Assembly (NCBI RefSeq): GCF_002865645.1 | Contig: NW_020194619.1 | Coordinates: 1,090,442-1,154,441 of the forward strand | Origin: Hyaloscypha bicolor E | Lineage: Eukaryota > Ascomycota > Leotiomycetes > Helotiales > Hyaloscyphaceae | Length of the DNA: 64,000 nt | Reading direction: 5' to 3' | Shown: positions 35,530-46,200 of the stretch, piece after piece | Layout: every line of letters starts with the position of its first letter | Position numbering within the stretch: position 1 is the stretch's first letter | The notes under the pieces: model-generated | What the model was told of the DNA's origin: nothing | Database searches by the model: none | Seen by the model: only the letters and a program-made list of their open reading frames with translations | Position numbers and translations under genes: made by a program

Positions 35530-36264
35530 TCACAATTGTGCCGGACTCGGTTCCGCCAAATCCTGCTCTCGCGTATTGAGTCTTAGACTCGGAACTGTGG
35601 TGCGCTTGATGAGGATCGCATCGCTTGGTGAGCTCGGTCTTTCTGAAGACATCGATTTGTCTATTGCAACCTTGCTATTCCCTTCCTTGCTGGCCGACAT
35701 ATTGTCCTCTCCGCCCTTCGATGCCGATGGTTCCGGTTGCTGCCTCGCCTGTTGACCTTCCGCGACGAGCGCAAGTGCGTCGAGGGAACCTGTTGGTGAT
35801 ATGCTGCCTCGGGGTTGTGTGGCGCTACTTGGTGATCGAGAGTGGTTTATGGGTACTGGCGCACTTTCCAAGTTTAGAGGCTGTAGTTTTGTTGCAGAAT
35901 CGAGAGCTATGCTTTCAGCGAGGATGGTGTTCATGGGTTGAATTACACTTGAGACCGTGGACATAGACGAGAATCTCGAGTGCGATGCGGATTGTAAAGA
36001 TGATGCGAAGGAAGAGAGACTGCTCCTGCTGTCCGAGAATTTATGATGTGGTGATCTTGGAGTTTCGACATGTGAATCATCGTAATGAATGTTATAAGGT
36101 GGTGTCGTTGGCGTAGTAGTATTCATACTCGAGACAGTGTTGATTGGTAGTGAATAACCTCCAGCGTCCCATGGAGTCCTATTCCGTGGCGGCGTCCTCG
36201 AGACCTCCTTCCTCTGCTGCCCGGCAGCAGAAGAATTCGCATTCAACAGTGACGTGAGATCCAT
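35530..36264 (-). CDS. Ser/Thr-rich protein of unknown function
   Basis: 244 residues from ATG 36264, starting MDLTSLLN. Sequence is rich in Ser, Thr, Pro and Asn, with a TPPRNRTPWDAGGYSLP block, a SSLSSFASSLQSASHSRFSSMS block and an acidic/Ser C-terminus. Composition and the short hydrophobic N-terminal motif resemble disordered N-terminal regions of fungal transcription regulators, but no DNA-binding domain is present. The stop (TGA 35530-35532) overlaps a perfect donor sequence, GTGAGT, so the frame may be only a first exon of a longer protein; no clear next exon was found. The frame extends 47 codons upstream of the chosen ATG without better support. Confidence 0.6.
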   Translation of the reverse strand: MDLTSLLNANSSAAGQQRKEVSRTPPRNRTPWDAGGYSLPINTVSSMNTTTPTTPPYNIHYDDSHVETPRSPHHKFSDSRSSLSSFASSLQSASHSRFSSMSTVSSVIQPMNTILAESIALDSATKLQPLNLESAPVPINHSRSPSSATQPRGSISPTGSLDALALVAEGQQARQQPEPSASKGGEDNMSASKEGNSKVAIDKSMSSERPSSPSDAILIKRTTVPSLRLNTREQDLAEPSPAQL

Positions 36265-37754
36265 CTTGACGACTTGTTGAAGGCGAAGTCTTCCTCCAAC
36301 GATAATCTGAAACCACTGTCTTCTGTCTTGTTTATCGGCGACCAAAATTTTCCAGAGGGATGTATCGGTCGAAATGATGGAGTTTCCAGACCCAGAATTG
36401 TTCAATAGAAAGGTAGCCGTCCGATAGAAGATATTAACTTTCCAATACCCCTCAACTCGTCCCGTCCTGGAGGGAGATGTTGGGGATATGTAAGGTCAAT
36501 CTGTGGTGATCGAAGTGAAGTGTTTCAGATGTCTGATTGATTAACAGATCTGATTAAGGAGACCAGCTCTCGGCTCAGATAAACTTTAATCGAGTGGCTT
36601 TGACTGGAGATGTGAATCAAGTCTCCGAGTTTCTTGCGAGATAGTAAGAGGCTTGGAGTGTGGGATCGACATCCGACAATGCATTGACCTCATCGGAAAC
36701 GTTCGAAACAGTGAGGTGAGGCTTGGTGTATCGTCCCAATCGTCTTTTAACATCCGACCTCTCAAGATATCGAGCGGATCTACCAAGGCCCGAAAGAAAA
36801 CAATGATATTTTATCTCTTCTCCTCGAAACGGTGAGGCTTCCGAGGCATTGACTGCGGAAAGACTGCTTGCCTGGATATATCAGGCGGAGGCACTGCTAT
36901 TGGACGAAGAAAGTTCAGCAGACTTCAGCTTAATTGTTTTACACAATTTATTATGAACCACGCCGTAGGAGGCTGTCGAGGGCCAAGCTCTTGCTTCTCC
37001 AATAATGGCTGACGAATGGGAGGGGGGATGCAAATTGCTCAACCAAAGACGTAGAAAGATATTAAAGATAGGACGAAGTTAACGGCCATTCACACTACCT
37101 GGTCGATGTAGGGCTGCTTCGGGTATGCATGAAGGACCTTGCCACGTTTGGTTGACGGCTAGTTGAACAGAGACAGCAGAGGAAGAGACAACGGTCGGCA
37201 GCCGACATGAGCACCACATGTGGGAAGAGAAAACAGACATGAAGCTGGAAGTCAATTCTACCGCCAAAGTTGAGCGCGGGTGGTGCATAGTGCATTGATT
37301 ATGTTGGAACGGGGACTCGGCCAGTGTTTGATGTTGAGATTCCCCACACTATCTGAGGGAATGACCCATGCTGACTGGGCCCATCTTTCGGAGCCTTGTC
37401 GAGACAGTCGTATGCAAGGGTGCTGGATCAAGCCGTCGATGAACCATTGAGGCTTGTGCTTGCTGGGACCCTGGTCATTGTGGGCTGTGGCCGTGTGGCC
37501 GCCGCGTTTCGTGTGGATCCTTTGGAAGATCGTTCAAGAAAGATATTCTCCTCTGAGCTGACCTTAGGATCTGCTCACGGAACCGACTGATTGTGAATCA
37601 CGATTGATACCGTCCACCGTTATCTGACACCGCCTCTCCTGCAGTCAGTTGCACCGAGATGGAGAGCTTGAGCAACGGACACAACATGAGCCACTTCCTC
37701 CAATGTTTCCGCCAACCAGCTTGACGTCTTGTCTTGGGGCCAGAATGTTTGATC
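36265..37754. other. gene-poor stretch, nothing recognised
   Basis: About 1.5 kb. Short frames only (for example 37396-37590 plus), no family signature. The GC content rises towards 37.4 kb, where the decayed frame begins. Confidence 0.4.
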
Positions 37755-38690
37755 CCAAGGCGAAGACAGCGAATCTGGAAACACAATGACACCAGCGAAC
37801 GGTCATACGCCCGGACTGATGCAGCAGAGCTCGGTACTTGGGAAGCTTAGCTCGCGAACGGGCCAAGGATATCGCAAGCTGCTCTGTCTACTTCGCTGTC
37901 TTGAACGGGATGCAGCCACGCGAAGTCGAGTTGATGGCGACGAGCGAAGAAGCGTCGTATGCACAGGCGCATGCGGCTGCTATTCTTGATATCGTGGCGA
38001 TGTGGTGGAACTGCCACTTCAACCATCATCTGCTGAGGGACATGATAACTCTGGGCGATCACCTCCGCCTCTGCTGAGAAGGTCCTCAGCAGTACTCAGT
38101 GGGTCGGCTGGGGGCCAGCACACCTCTGCATCCGCCATCCACATGCGTGCCGGAGGAAAGTGCTCGAATTGCTGCTATTGCCTGGGATCCAGGCCTTCTG
38201 GCGATGCAGCTATTCCGCGGCGGTAGCGTTGGTGGTGGGCAGCGCGAGCCAGACATCACTCTCTGTGATGACTAGCAGGTCCGCCGTGAGGAAACTTGGA
38301 GTCTGCTGGAGAAAGTGCCGCCCGCGCGATTGGCTCCATATGGCCCGACACCCGTAGACCCCGTGTTTCATCTTCTGCAGATGGTGCAGCTCTGACCAGG
38401 ATGCTGCACTGCCCACAGGTCCAGCAAGCAGTTCAGACACTTCGCTCCAGAAATGGATCGCTGCGTGAGGTTTCAGCCGATCTTTGTCAACTTGCTGTGA
38501 CGAGTTCGAGAAGGCGCAGCGTTCGTGCTCTCAGCCATATCGCGATCAGGAATCTCAAAAGTCCATGCGAGGACGGAGATCTCACTTGGCGCCCAGCGGC
38601 CGACCTGCTGCACGGGCATTGCACAATCGTGAGGCGGTGCTGGAGCTGAAAAGGCGATAGGCTGTCTCTCTGACATGCGCTGGGACACTT
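37755..38690 (+). pseudogene. decayed protein-coding frame with stops and a frameshift
   Basis: From 37841 one plus frame has coding-like sequence for about 850 bases but is cut by at least four in-frame stops (near 38076, 38273, 38395 and 38499). Stretches between stops read naturally: ASCSVYFAVLNGMQP, AAAILDIVAMWWNCHF, SARIAAIAWDPGLLAMQLF, EETWSLLEKVPPARLAPYG. Upstream, a second frame (SERSYARTDAAELGTWEA) ends exactly where the first begins, so a one-base shift near 37845-37850 is likely. The segment is more GC-rich than its flanks. I do not recognise the family. Confidence 0.55.
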
Positions 38691-39546
38691 CAAAGGGTCC
38701 ATGAAGCAGATCCGGAAGCGGGTATCAAACGCCAAGTGTGTGGATTGAGCTTTTTTCGTCGTCCGATGTCAGAAGTGGCGCCTGGATATTGAGGCATCAG
38801 CCATGTTCGGGTAATGGAAATCACATGATTGACACTCACCTGTCCTGCTGTACGAAAGGGGGTCTCAAGAAGTCAAGAGCCACCATTGCAAGGCGGTGAG
38901 ATGCTTTGGCCAACCAAAACTATAGGATATTGGCCATCGCCCTATAATTTCCCTCTTACAGCGATGGCAGAACTAGGGGGTGGTTCTTGACTTCTTGAGA
39001 ACCCCTTTCGTACCCAGTGTTCCGATTGAATGCCTTCTTCCCTGGTTCACAGTTATTGTCGCAAGCTACTTGACTAGCGAGTAAGATACGGAAGACCTAT
39101 AGACTGAGCGGATAAGTTACTCAAGAGTTAGAGATAACAGCGTCGAGAGAACTGGAGTTTTTGTGACCAAAGAACTCTGATTAAGAGAAACGTCACCCTC
39201 TTCTGTATCGGGAGACCACCTTCTGGAAACAAATTTGCTCACCTGGATCGTTTCTCCCTTGTATCATGCCACTCAAGTTTGCACTTGAAATCTCAGATAT
39301 GAGGGAGGATGGCATTTAAGCCCCAAAGTCACCACTTCACATGGAATCATCGGTCCGTCAAGTCTACTCAGCGCAATGTTTTCCATTCTAAAATACATGA
39401 TCCTGGAGTGAGAATCCAACGCCTTCTTTCCTGGATCCCAACAGAGAGATGCGAGACGCCATGCCCTACGTCCAGACCACCGCGGAAATCAATCCACTCA
39501 AGAATAAGTCTCCGTCTGCCAATACGCGAAAACAAGCGGATTCATT
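38691..39546. other. gene-poor stretch containing a MITE
   Basis: Apart from the inverted-repeat element at 38851-39012, no feature is seen; 39013-39546 is the region beyond the Rtf1 stop. Confidence 0.45.
38851..39012. mobile_element. 158 bp MITE with 32 bp inverted repeats and TA duplication
   Basis: Left repeat 38853-38884 starts CGAAAGGGGGTCTCAAGAAG; the right end 38979-39010 is its inverted copy with two mismatches in 32. Both ends are flanked by TA (38851-38852 and 39011-39012), the target-site duplication of Tc1/mariner/Fot1-type transposons. There is no room for a transposase, so it is non-autonomous. The interior also has partial inverted complementarity (GGCGGTGAG versus CATCGCC), so it can fold as a long hairpin. 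Confidence 0.8.
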
Positions 39547-41564
39547 CTAAATCTCAATGTCAATGCCCAAATCGATGGAACCAATGATGTCGTCATCCAT
39601 CAACGGGCGTCGAATTGTAGGAATTCCTTTCTTTTCTTGAAGCTTTGGAAGGTGTGGGAGAGGCGTGGAAGGTTTCTTGGCAGTGAGATTAGGCGTACCG
39701 ATTGCTGGAGTGTTGGTGCCGCTTCTTTCACTGCCGGTCTTATTTGCACCAAAGTTATCTGCAACATCGTGCTTGAACTTGGCCCGGGTTTTGACACGTC
39801 GAGAGTGGTCTTCTGTAACGTTCTCACCACGAGCGATGGCGGCTTCAGTCATCTTTGCGGCTCGTCTCTCATTGATCTGTGCTTGGCGCACCTCTTCTGC
39901 ATTCTTTCGGCGGTTCTGCTTGTTCAGAATAGCAAGTCGCTCTTGTTGGCTCAAGCCTGATGGTGTTAATGTTTTCTTTGGAGATGGATGCATCGAGGTG
40001 CTGTACGCCAGCTTTGGTCCATCGAGTGCTTCAAGCTCCTTGCGGTAAGTTTCTTCCTTTTCTGTGTCGCCACGAGCCTTGGCTTCTTTGATCAAATTGT
40101 TCAGACGGTTCCGCTCAATCGGGATGTATTTATTGACAAGAGCACCGGACTTGGTCAATTTCTCTTGCAATTCAGCCTCGGTCCATGAGCGATTGACAAG
40201 ATTGTTGATGTCGGCGATCTTTGCAGCAAGTTTTGGTTTTGTTGGGAGCGGGACACCTTCCACTATGCATGTTTGCTTGTAGCGGTTCCATTCAGCCTAT
40301 CAAAAATCAGCATCAAGCTATCAACGTTGCTGATACCTTTCTACAAACCTCGGTGAAGGGGGAGTCAGAGGCACTGAAGAAGGGCCAGTTTCTCTCCGAC
40401 TTCCCGTGAGCAGCGCGTATATACTGGGTTGTCCTGACTTGCTTGCCATTTGCAGCTTCAATAGCGTATGGCTTGTCTTCGACGAACCCTTTGCAATTCG
40501 TTAGCATACATATCAACACCCAAAGTTGCATACATACCTTTGATGAGTGCCATTCGATATATATTTTGCTTGCTCTCCTTGTCCTCACCAACGCTGATCC
40601 GGACATAGCAGCCAGTGATGGCCTCATCAAAGCCAGGGTAGAAGCAAACCATAGCAAATCGGGATCTGCCGACTCTAACTCGCTCGATATCATGAAGACC
40701 AGATGGTTCTGCGTCTCGGAAATCCGGAGACTTAGACTTCTTCTTGTTCCTAGCCTTTGGGTCATCCCATTCAACCTCGCTATCTCCATCAGCATCGGCA
40801 TCCGAGTATTCTTCGTCTCGAGCAGCTCTCCTGTCCTTGTTTCGTTCCTTGTCTTCATCTCGGCGACGTTGACGATCAGTCTTCTCGGCTCTTGCACGCT
40901 TTAGACTGTCGATTCCCGTGCTGGCCTCTCCAACCTTTCCACCACCTAGCTTTGTTCTTTGGCGAGAGGTCTTGCGTTGGTTCTCCTCCAAGTCTGCAGC
41001 TCCTGCCTTGCGCTTCTTGTCCTGCTTCTTGGCATCTGCCTCTCGAGCATTCAAAAGTTGTCGAAGAGCTCTGTTTTGTCTGTCTCGCTCTACTTCCTGG
41101 GCACGCTCGGCGAGAAGTTCCTCACGCTTGATCTCAGGCATAGCCATGATCTCTGCTTTGTCAGAAGCATTCCGGTACTTGCCCTCCACCGGATATCGGT
41201 CTCCATCATCATCGTCGAAGGCAGGATCGCCATCGGATTCTGAGTCTGACTGATCCATAGGGGCAGATCGTAGGGAGTCGGGGGATGAGTGACCAGAAGA
41301 GCTGCAACTGGGTCAGCATCCTTCTCCCGCCAGGAGTTTTCAGGTATGAAGACGGAAAGAAACTTACGCTTCGCCCTCCTCTTCGGAGTCGTTTGGGCGC
41401 CTGCTTGTCCTCTTTCCACCAGACTTCTTTGCACTAGGTTTACCAGCAGTCTTGCCAGCGGGGGTACCCGAACTTTCCCTGCTGATGTTCATTGGCGCAT
41501 CTTCTTCCTCATCAGATGAGGCTTCTCCTGCAAGAGCGAGGAGCTCGTCGTCAATATCCGCCAT
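39547..41564 (-). CDS. rtf1: Paf1-complex subunit Rtf1
   Basis: Exons on the minus strand: 41564-41368, 41301-40538, 40488-40349 and 40296-39547, giving 616 residues. The N-terminal ~260 residues are acidic and Lys/Glu-rich with Ser-Asp clusters; the Plus3 domain spans about residues 265-400 (start LHDIERVRVGRSRF, then FYPGFDEAITGCYVRI, and the EWNRYKQTC-type end). The C-terminal part is helical and basic and ends IGSIDLGIDIEI, where Rtf1 contacts its complex partners. Rtf1 acts with RNA polymerase II in elongation and is needed for H2B ubiquitination. The introns split the Plus3 domain twice. Slightly longer than yeast Rtf1 (558 residues). Confidence 0.93.
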
Positions 41565-42031
41565 GATGTCGGTGCTGTTAAGGTGGCGCTTTCCGGTTGT
41601 AGGAAGAAAGTTTGTTCGACAAAGATAACGAAGTGCGGTTCTCTTTTGTGCAAGCCCGACTCAGGCTCTCCGCGAAAGTGAATAGAAGTGAATTTATGTG
41701 GCGATGACGGGTGGTGTAATGGCGTGATTTATATGCAGATAGTGAGGACCAGAAGGAATTTGCCGGATTGAATGGTTTCGCAGATGTCCCGGAAAACGAA
41801 AGGAAGAGTGGAAGTGCTGTAGAAATTGGTTCAAAGGTGCAAAAGGGCACAGTTCACTTTCAAGCCACCCCTGCTTAGCGCGACGGCGTTTATTTAAAGT
41901 TTTAGCCGACCCCGCTAGTATCAACTTGTCATGATCAAAACCGTCTCACGCTTCACAACTACAACTTTGGAGGACGTAGGCAAATTCGTGCCAATTTCTT
42001 CGCACCAGGACCTCCCCCCAGGGCTCTCAAA
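41565..42031. other. divergent promoter of Rtf1 and Coq7 genes
   Basis: About 470 bp between two start codons on opposite strands. No gene seen. Confidence 0.6.
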
Positions 42032-42930
42032 ATGGCATTGTACGCATGTTCAAAACGAGCAAGTTATCTTGTTGCACACCTACCGGTTTACGATTTCCTC
42101 GCTCCGAGCCTGCTTCAAGCTCCCCGAGCTTCTCACCAGATTCGAAGGTTAAATGTCACGAAACGATGCTTTACAGCTGCAGGTTCGAGTGGAAACCAGA
42201 GCACCTCTCCAAGTCAACCCTCACGAACCCCGAAATCCGGCCCAGATGCTGCCTCCAACCCAGCACCACTCAATAAACCTTTAACCCAAGCCCAGCGAGA
42301 TTTCCTCACCAGTGCCGTACGTCTATTATAAACTTCTCCACAGCAGTCAAAACCCCCCAACTCATCTTGTCTCAATCATACTGATACTTGATCCAGCTAC
42401 GAGTCAATCAAGCTGGCGAACTAGCAGCAACCCTCATTTATACGGCCCAAACACCTCCCATCGTCTCCTCGCACCCCCACCTGCGGCCCCTCATGAAACA
42501 CATGTACGACCAAGAAGCCGCACACTTCAGCACCTTCAACTCCCTGATGGCAAAACACCGCATCCGGCCCACAGCCATGTACCCCGTCTGGACGCTGGCC
42601 GCCTCGGCCCTTGGATGGGGAACGGCGATCATGGGGCGAGAAGCAGCTATGGCATGCACGGAGGCAGTAGAGACGGAGATCGGGGGACATTATAATGGAC
42701 AAGTGCGTGTACTGTTGGAGATGGCGGAGCAAATGGAGAAGGACGGGGAGGAGATAGGAGGGGAATTGAGAGAGTTGATTGATACGATCAGACGGATACG
42801 GGATGAAGAGCTAGAGCACTTGGATCATGCGGTGGAGAATGATGCAAAGCAAGCAGTGCCTTACGAGCTGCTGACCGGTGTGATAAGAGCAGGGTGCCGA
42901 GGAGCGATTTGGGTCAGTGAACGAGTATAA
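42032..42930 (+). CDS. coq7: 5-demethoxyubiquinone hydroxylase Coq7
   Basis: Exons 42032-42316 and 42397-42930 give 272 residues. The first ~75 residues are rich in Ser, Arg and Ala with few acids, fitting a mitochondrial targeting sequence. The di-iron family motifs follow: RVNQAGELAA with Glu103, DQEAAHF with Glu135 and His138, TEIGGHYNGQ, and the RDEELEHLDHA helix. The enzyme hydroxylates 5-demethoxyubiquinone in the inner mitochondrial membrane, the penultimate step of ubiquinone synthesis. The intron lies just before the conserved LRVNQAGE block. Confidence 0.93.
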
Positions 42931-43218
42931 ATCACCGAAGATGATGATGCTGATGCGTGGATTTAATTGGAGTGTTTGAATGACTGATGCCATGAGCATG
43001 ATACATTTTGGAGAAAGAAACTCTTCGCTGGAATGCTGCAGAAGAAGTAGAACGCCTGGTCCCCGAATGCAGCCGTTTTACCAATCCATGTGGTCATCAT
43101 TGATACACATATACAAAATGCTGTTTCCCGCTTGCAGTCGGCCATCAAATGATTAATTAATTACTGCATGACATGTGAGCAATTTCTCTTCTATTGATTA
43201 GGAATCAGGTTGAACTCA

Positions 43219-46200
43219 CTAGATCTGTAACGGTGCCACCTGGTCCACCTGGTAAAGCCAATTAGAATTGAGCTCTTCCTTGATGAGCCAGTCGTATGGG
43301 AAGAACACAAGGTGTCCTTGCACAAGACCGAGCAGTTCCTCAGCATCTTGTCTAGACAGCAAGTCGTCACTTCCCGAAAACTTATTTTTTGTGGTGCCAC
43401 GACGACGTCTCTTGCCTGAGCCTTTGTTCGCGGAACCATTAGTTGCGGGGTTGGTAGTTGGAGTTGTGGACGAAAACGTAGTTTTTCTGGGGGCTGGCGT
43501 TGAGGTCACTGGCTGAGGAGCTGTCTCAGCAGCTGCTGTCGAGGTGTCGAGCAGGGTAGAGTCGAGCGATGGGAATGTCTCGTCTCCCGCGGGCAGAATC
43601 GGGGAGGCAGGCTCCTCTGCTCTCAGCTCCGCCTTTTCATCGATGCCGTCCAAATGGCCGTTCATTCCACCTTCTCGACCAGTATCAGTGCGTTTCGCGT
43701 TATCCTCACGAGCATTTTCAGCTATTTCCGCCACTGTTCCTAGTGGACGGTCATCTTGCCCATGGCGATTGATCTTCTCGGTCAAGTTACTTAATACTGG
43801 TACTGCTGCCATGCCTGCAGCTGTTGACGAGGCTCCTGGAGGTCCACTCTTGCCAGCAGCTTCTTGCTCTTCCCATTCTGTACTCTTACCACCCTGTGAT
43901 TGCGCAAGCCTCTCAGCATAAGCCATAAACTCGCCGTACTCATGCCAGTTGGTGACTTCGCTGTCAGGATTACACCGGAAGACTCGCCGGAAGATCTTCG
44001 TGTTGTTATCTGCAATTTGACGCCAGGTGTCTTCGAAGAAGGAATCATTGAGAGGATCACGCATGCAATCCTTGTCAACGTGAGCAATTTTGATATCAGC
44101 TGTTAGAGGGTTGAATTCTTTGGGTGCCGGTCTCCCAGTCGCGTCGAGGTGAACGGGAGGTCCACCGATATCTGTATCATCTGTGATGGGGAGAGCAGGG
44201 AGTTGAGAAAGCTGCGATAGGCCCAGTTGGTCTGTTGTCCGCCGTGGGAATGAAGGCATTGGTGGAACTTTATCATTTCCTGCGCTACCACTCCCATCAC
44301 TACCGCGGTGGTGAACTGGTGGAGGGCGATCGTGCGGTCTGTTTGGATGACTGACAGTGCCTTTACCTTCAGAGGCAATGTCAGCGACGAGCACTTCACG
44401 ACCCCCATCCGCTAGCACAGAGTCTCGGCCACGAACAATCCCAGTTTTCTCGGCCGCTTTCAATTGATCGGGGCCTTCGCCATCGACTTCTGCGGCATGG
44501 GCCTTATTGCCGATGACTCTCTTATCTGTTGTGACAGACTTGTAGCTCTCCGGTGCCACATTTGGATTCCCCTCTTCTTCCCAATCAACGTCATGGTTGA
44601 AGCTTCGCATGCGCTCGTGATTTGCAATTCGAAGAGCCTGATCAGGAAGGAGGACCGATTGGGCTTCTCGAGCTTTGGCCCTGTCTGTTTCTGAATCATT
44701 GCCGTCATAGATACCGTTCATCCGCGTTTCGTATTCCTCCTCTTCCCGGTCAAGCTCTACTCGGCGTTCTTCTTCCATGACTTCGTCAACGTCCAAGCCA
44801 AGATGCTCTCTCATGAGACGCATGCGTAAGGTATGGGCAAATCTTCCCACCAGATAAGGCTCGCCATCCATTATCGACCAGAGCATATCTGTATCTCGAA
44901 CAACAGCGGCACACTCAGAGTCTCTGACACCCAGCATGGATCGTTCATTTATATTGGCCGACCCAATCAATGCGATACGATCATCGACGATGATTACTTT
45001 TGCATGGATATACAGCTGCTCAGTCACCAACATTTTGTTTGGCCCAATTTTGCCCCAAGTTCTGAGACTGTAGAACTGAACAAAATCTTCTGGCTCGATG
45101 CCTTGGGTTCTCAGACGGCCAAATATTGAACCTTCGCCACGGCAAATGCTACGGAACTGACATTGCATGATCAACCGAACAGATGTGCCTTCGGCCTCCT
45201 CTACGGTGTTCTGAAAACCAGGCATAAGGGGAATGATAATAACGCAACGCCAGCTTTCGCCGCTCTGGTAAGCTCGAGTAGCACGCTCCACAATGGCATC
45301 GCCGATTCTATTGACGATCTTGGTGTTCATGGTTTCGCAACTGGTAATGAAGAACTGGTTTTCGATATAGACGAAATGTTCAGATTCCTCGATCATTTTG
45401 CAGTAAGCAGTCATGATACTGTGCTCAACCTCTGTCAGTCCCAGAGACCAGTCGCTGGCAGATCGAAGGATTTGAACCTCGCAGGTACCAGTAAGACCAA
45501 GCGCCTCAAGATCAGCAGAGTTATAATCTGGGGGCGGAAGAAGGAATGGTGTGGGCCTTGTCGGTTTTCGTCCCCGAAGTACATAATTCCATCGCTGAAC
45601 AAAATGCCGCGTCAAATCGCGTGCGGGTTGACCAACGACTTGCATTGCAATATCATGCCATGGCATTCTGGGCGTTTTGGAACGGTCGTACATCTCCGCA
45701 TAAGGTTCGTTCAGCTGGAAGAAATCTTGAACACGTGGGTTTGAGTAGTCTTTTCCAGGCCATAACTGGCAGTGATCTGCATCTTTCGGGAGGTCTGATT
45801 GCTCAAAGCCCGTAGGCTTGTCGTCTACAACAGAGTGTTGTGGCGTGTCCCAACGGCCAAAACATAAATCAATGCCTCCCACAAAAGCCACCGTGTGGTC
45901 AACAACGCAGATCTTCTCGTGGTGAGCAAAGAAGAACTGATTCTTCTTGAATTGATTCGGTGATCTTTGGACGAAAATATTTGGATGGAGATCCAGCATG
46001 GAGAACTTGGTGAACTCAGAGTCGATAGGGATGGCCGCCTCGACGTTTCTGTAAATGATAATGAAAATCTTGACTCCGTCCCTGGCTTTCTTCTGAAGCA
46101 GCCTGTCGAGACGCCATTTCTGGCTGATTGCTGCGGGCCTTCGCATGTACAACTGAGGGCTTAGCCACCAATCATGGATATAGATGACGTCTTTGGCCAT

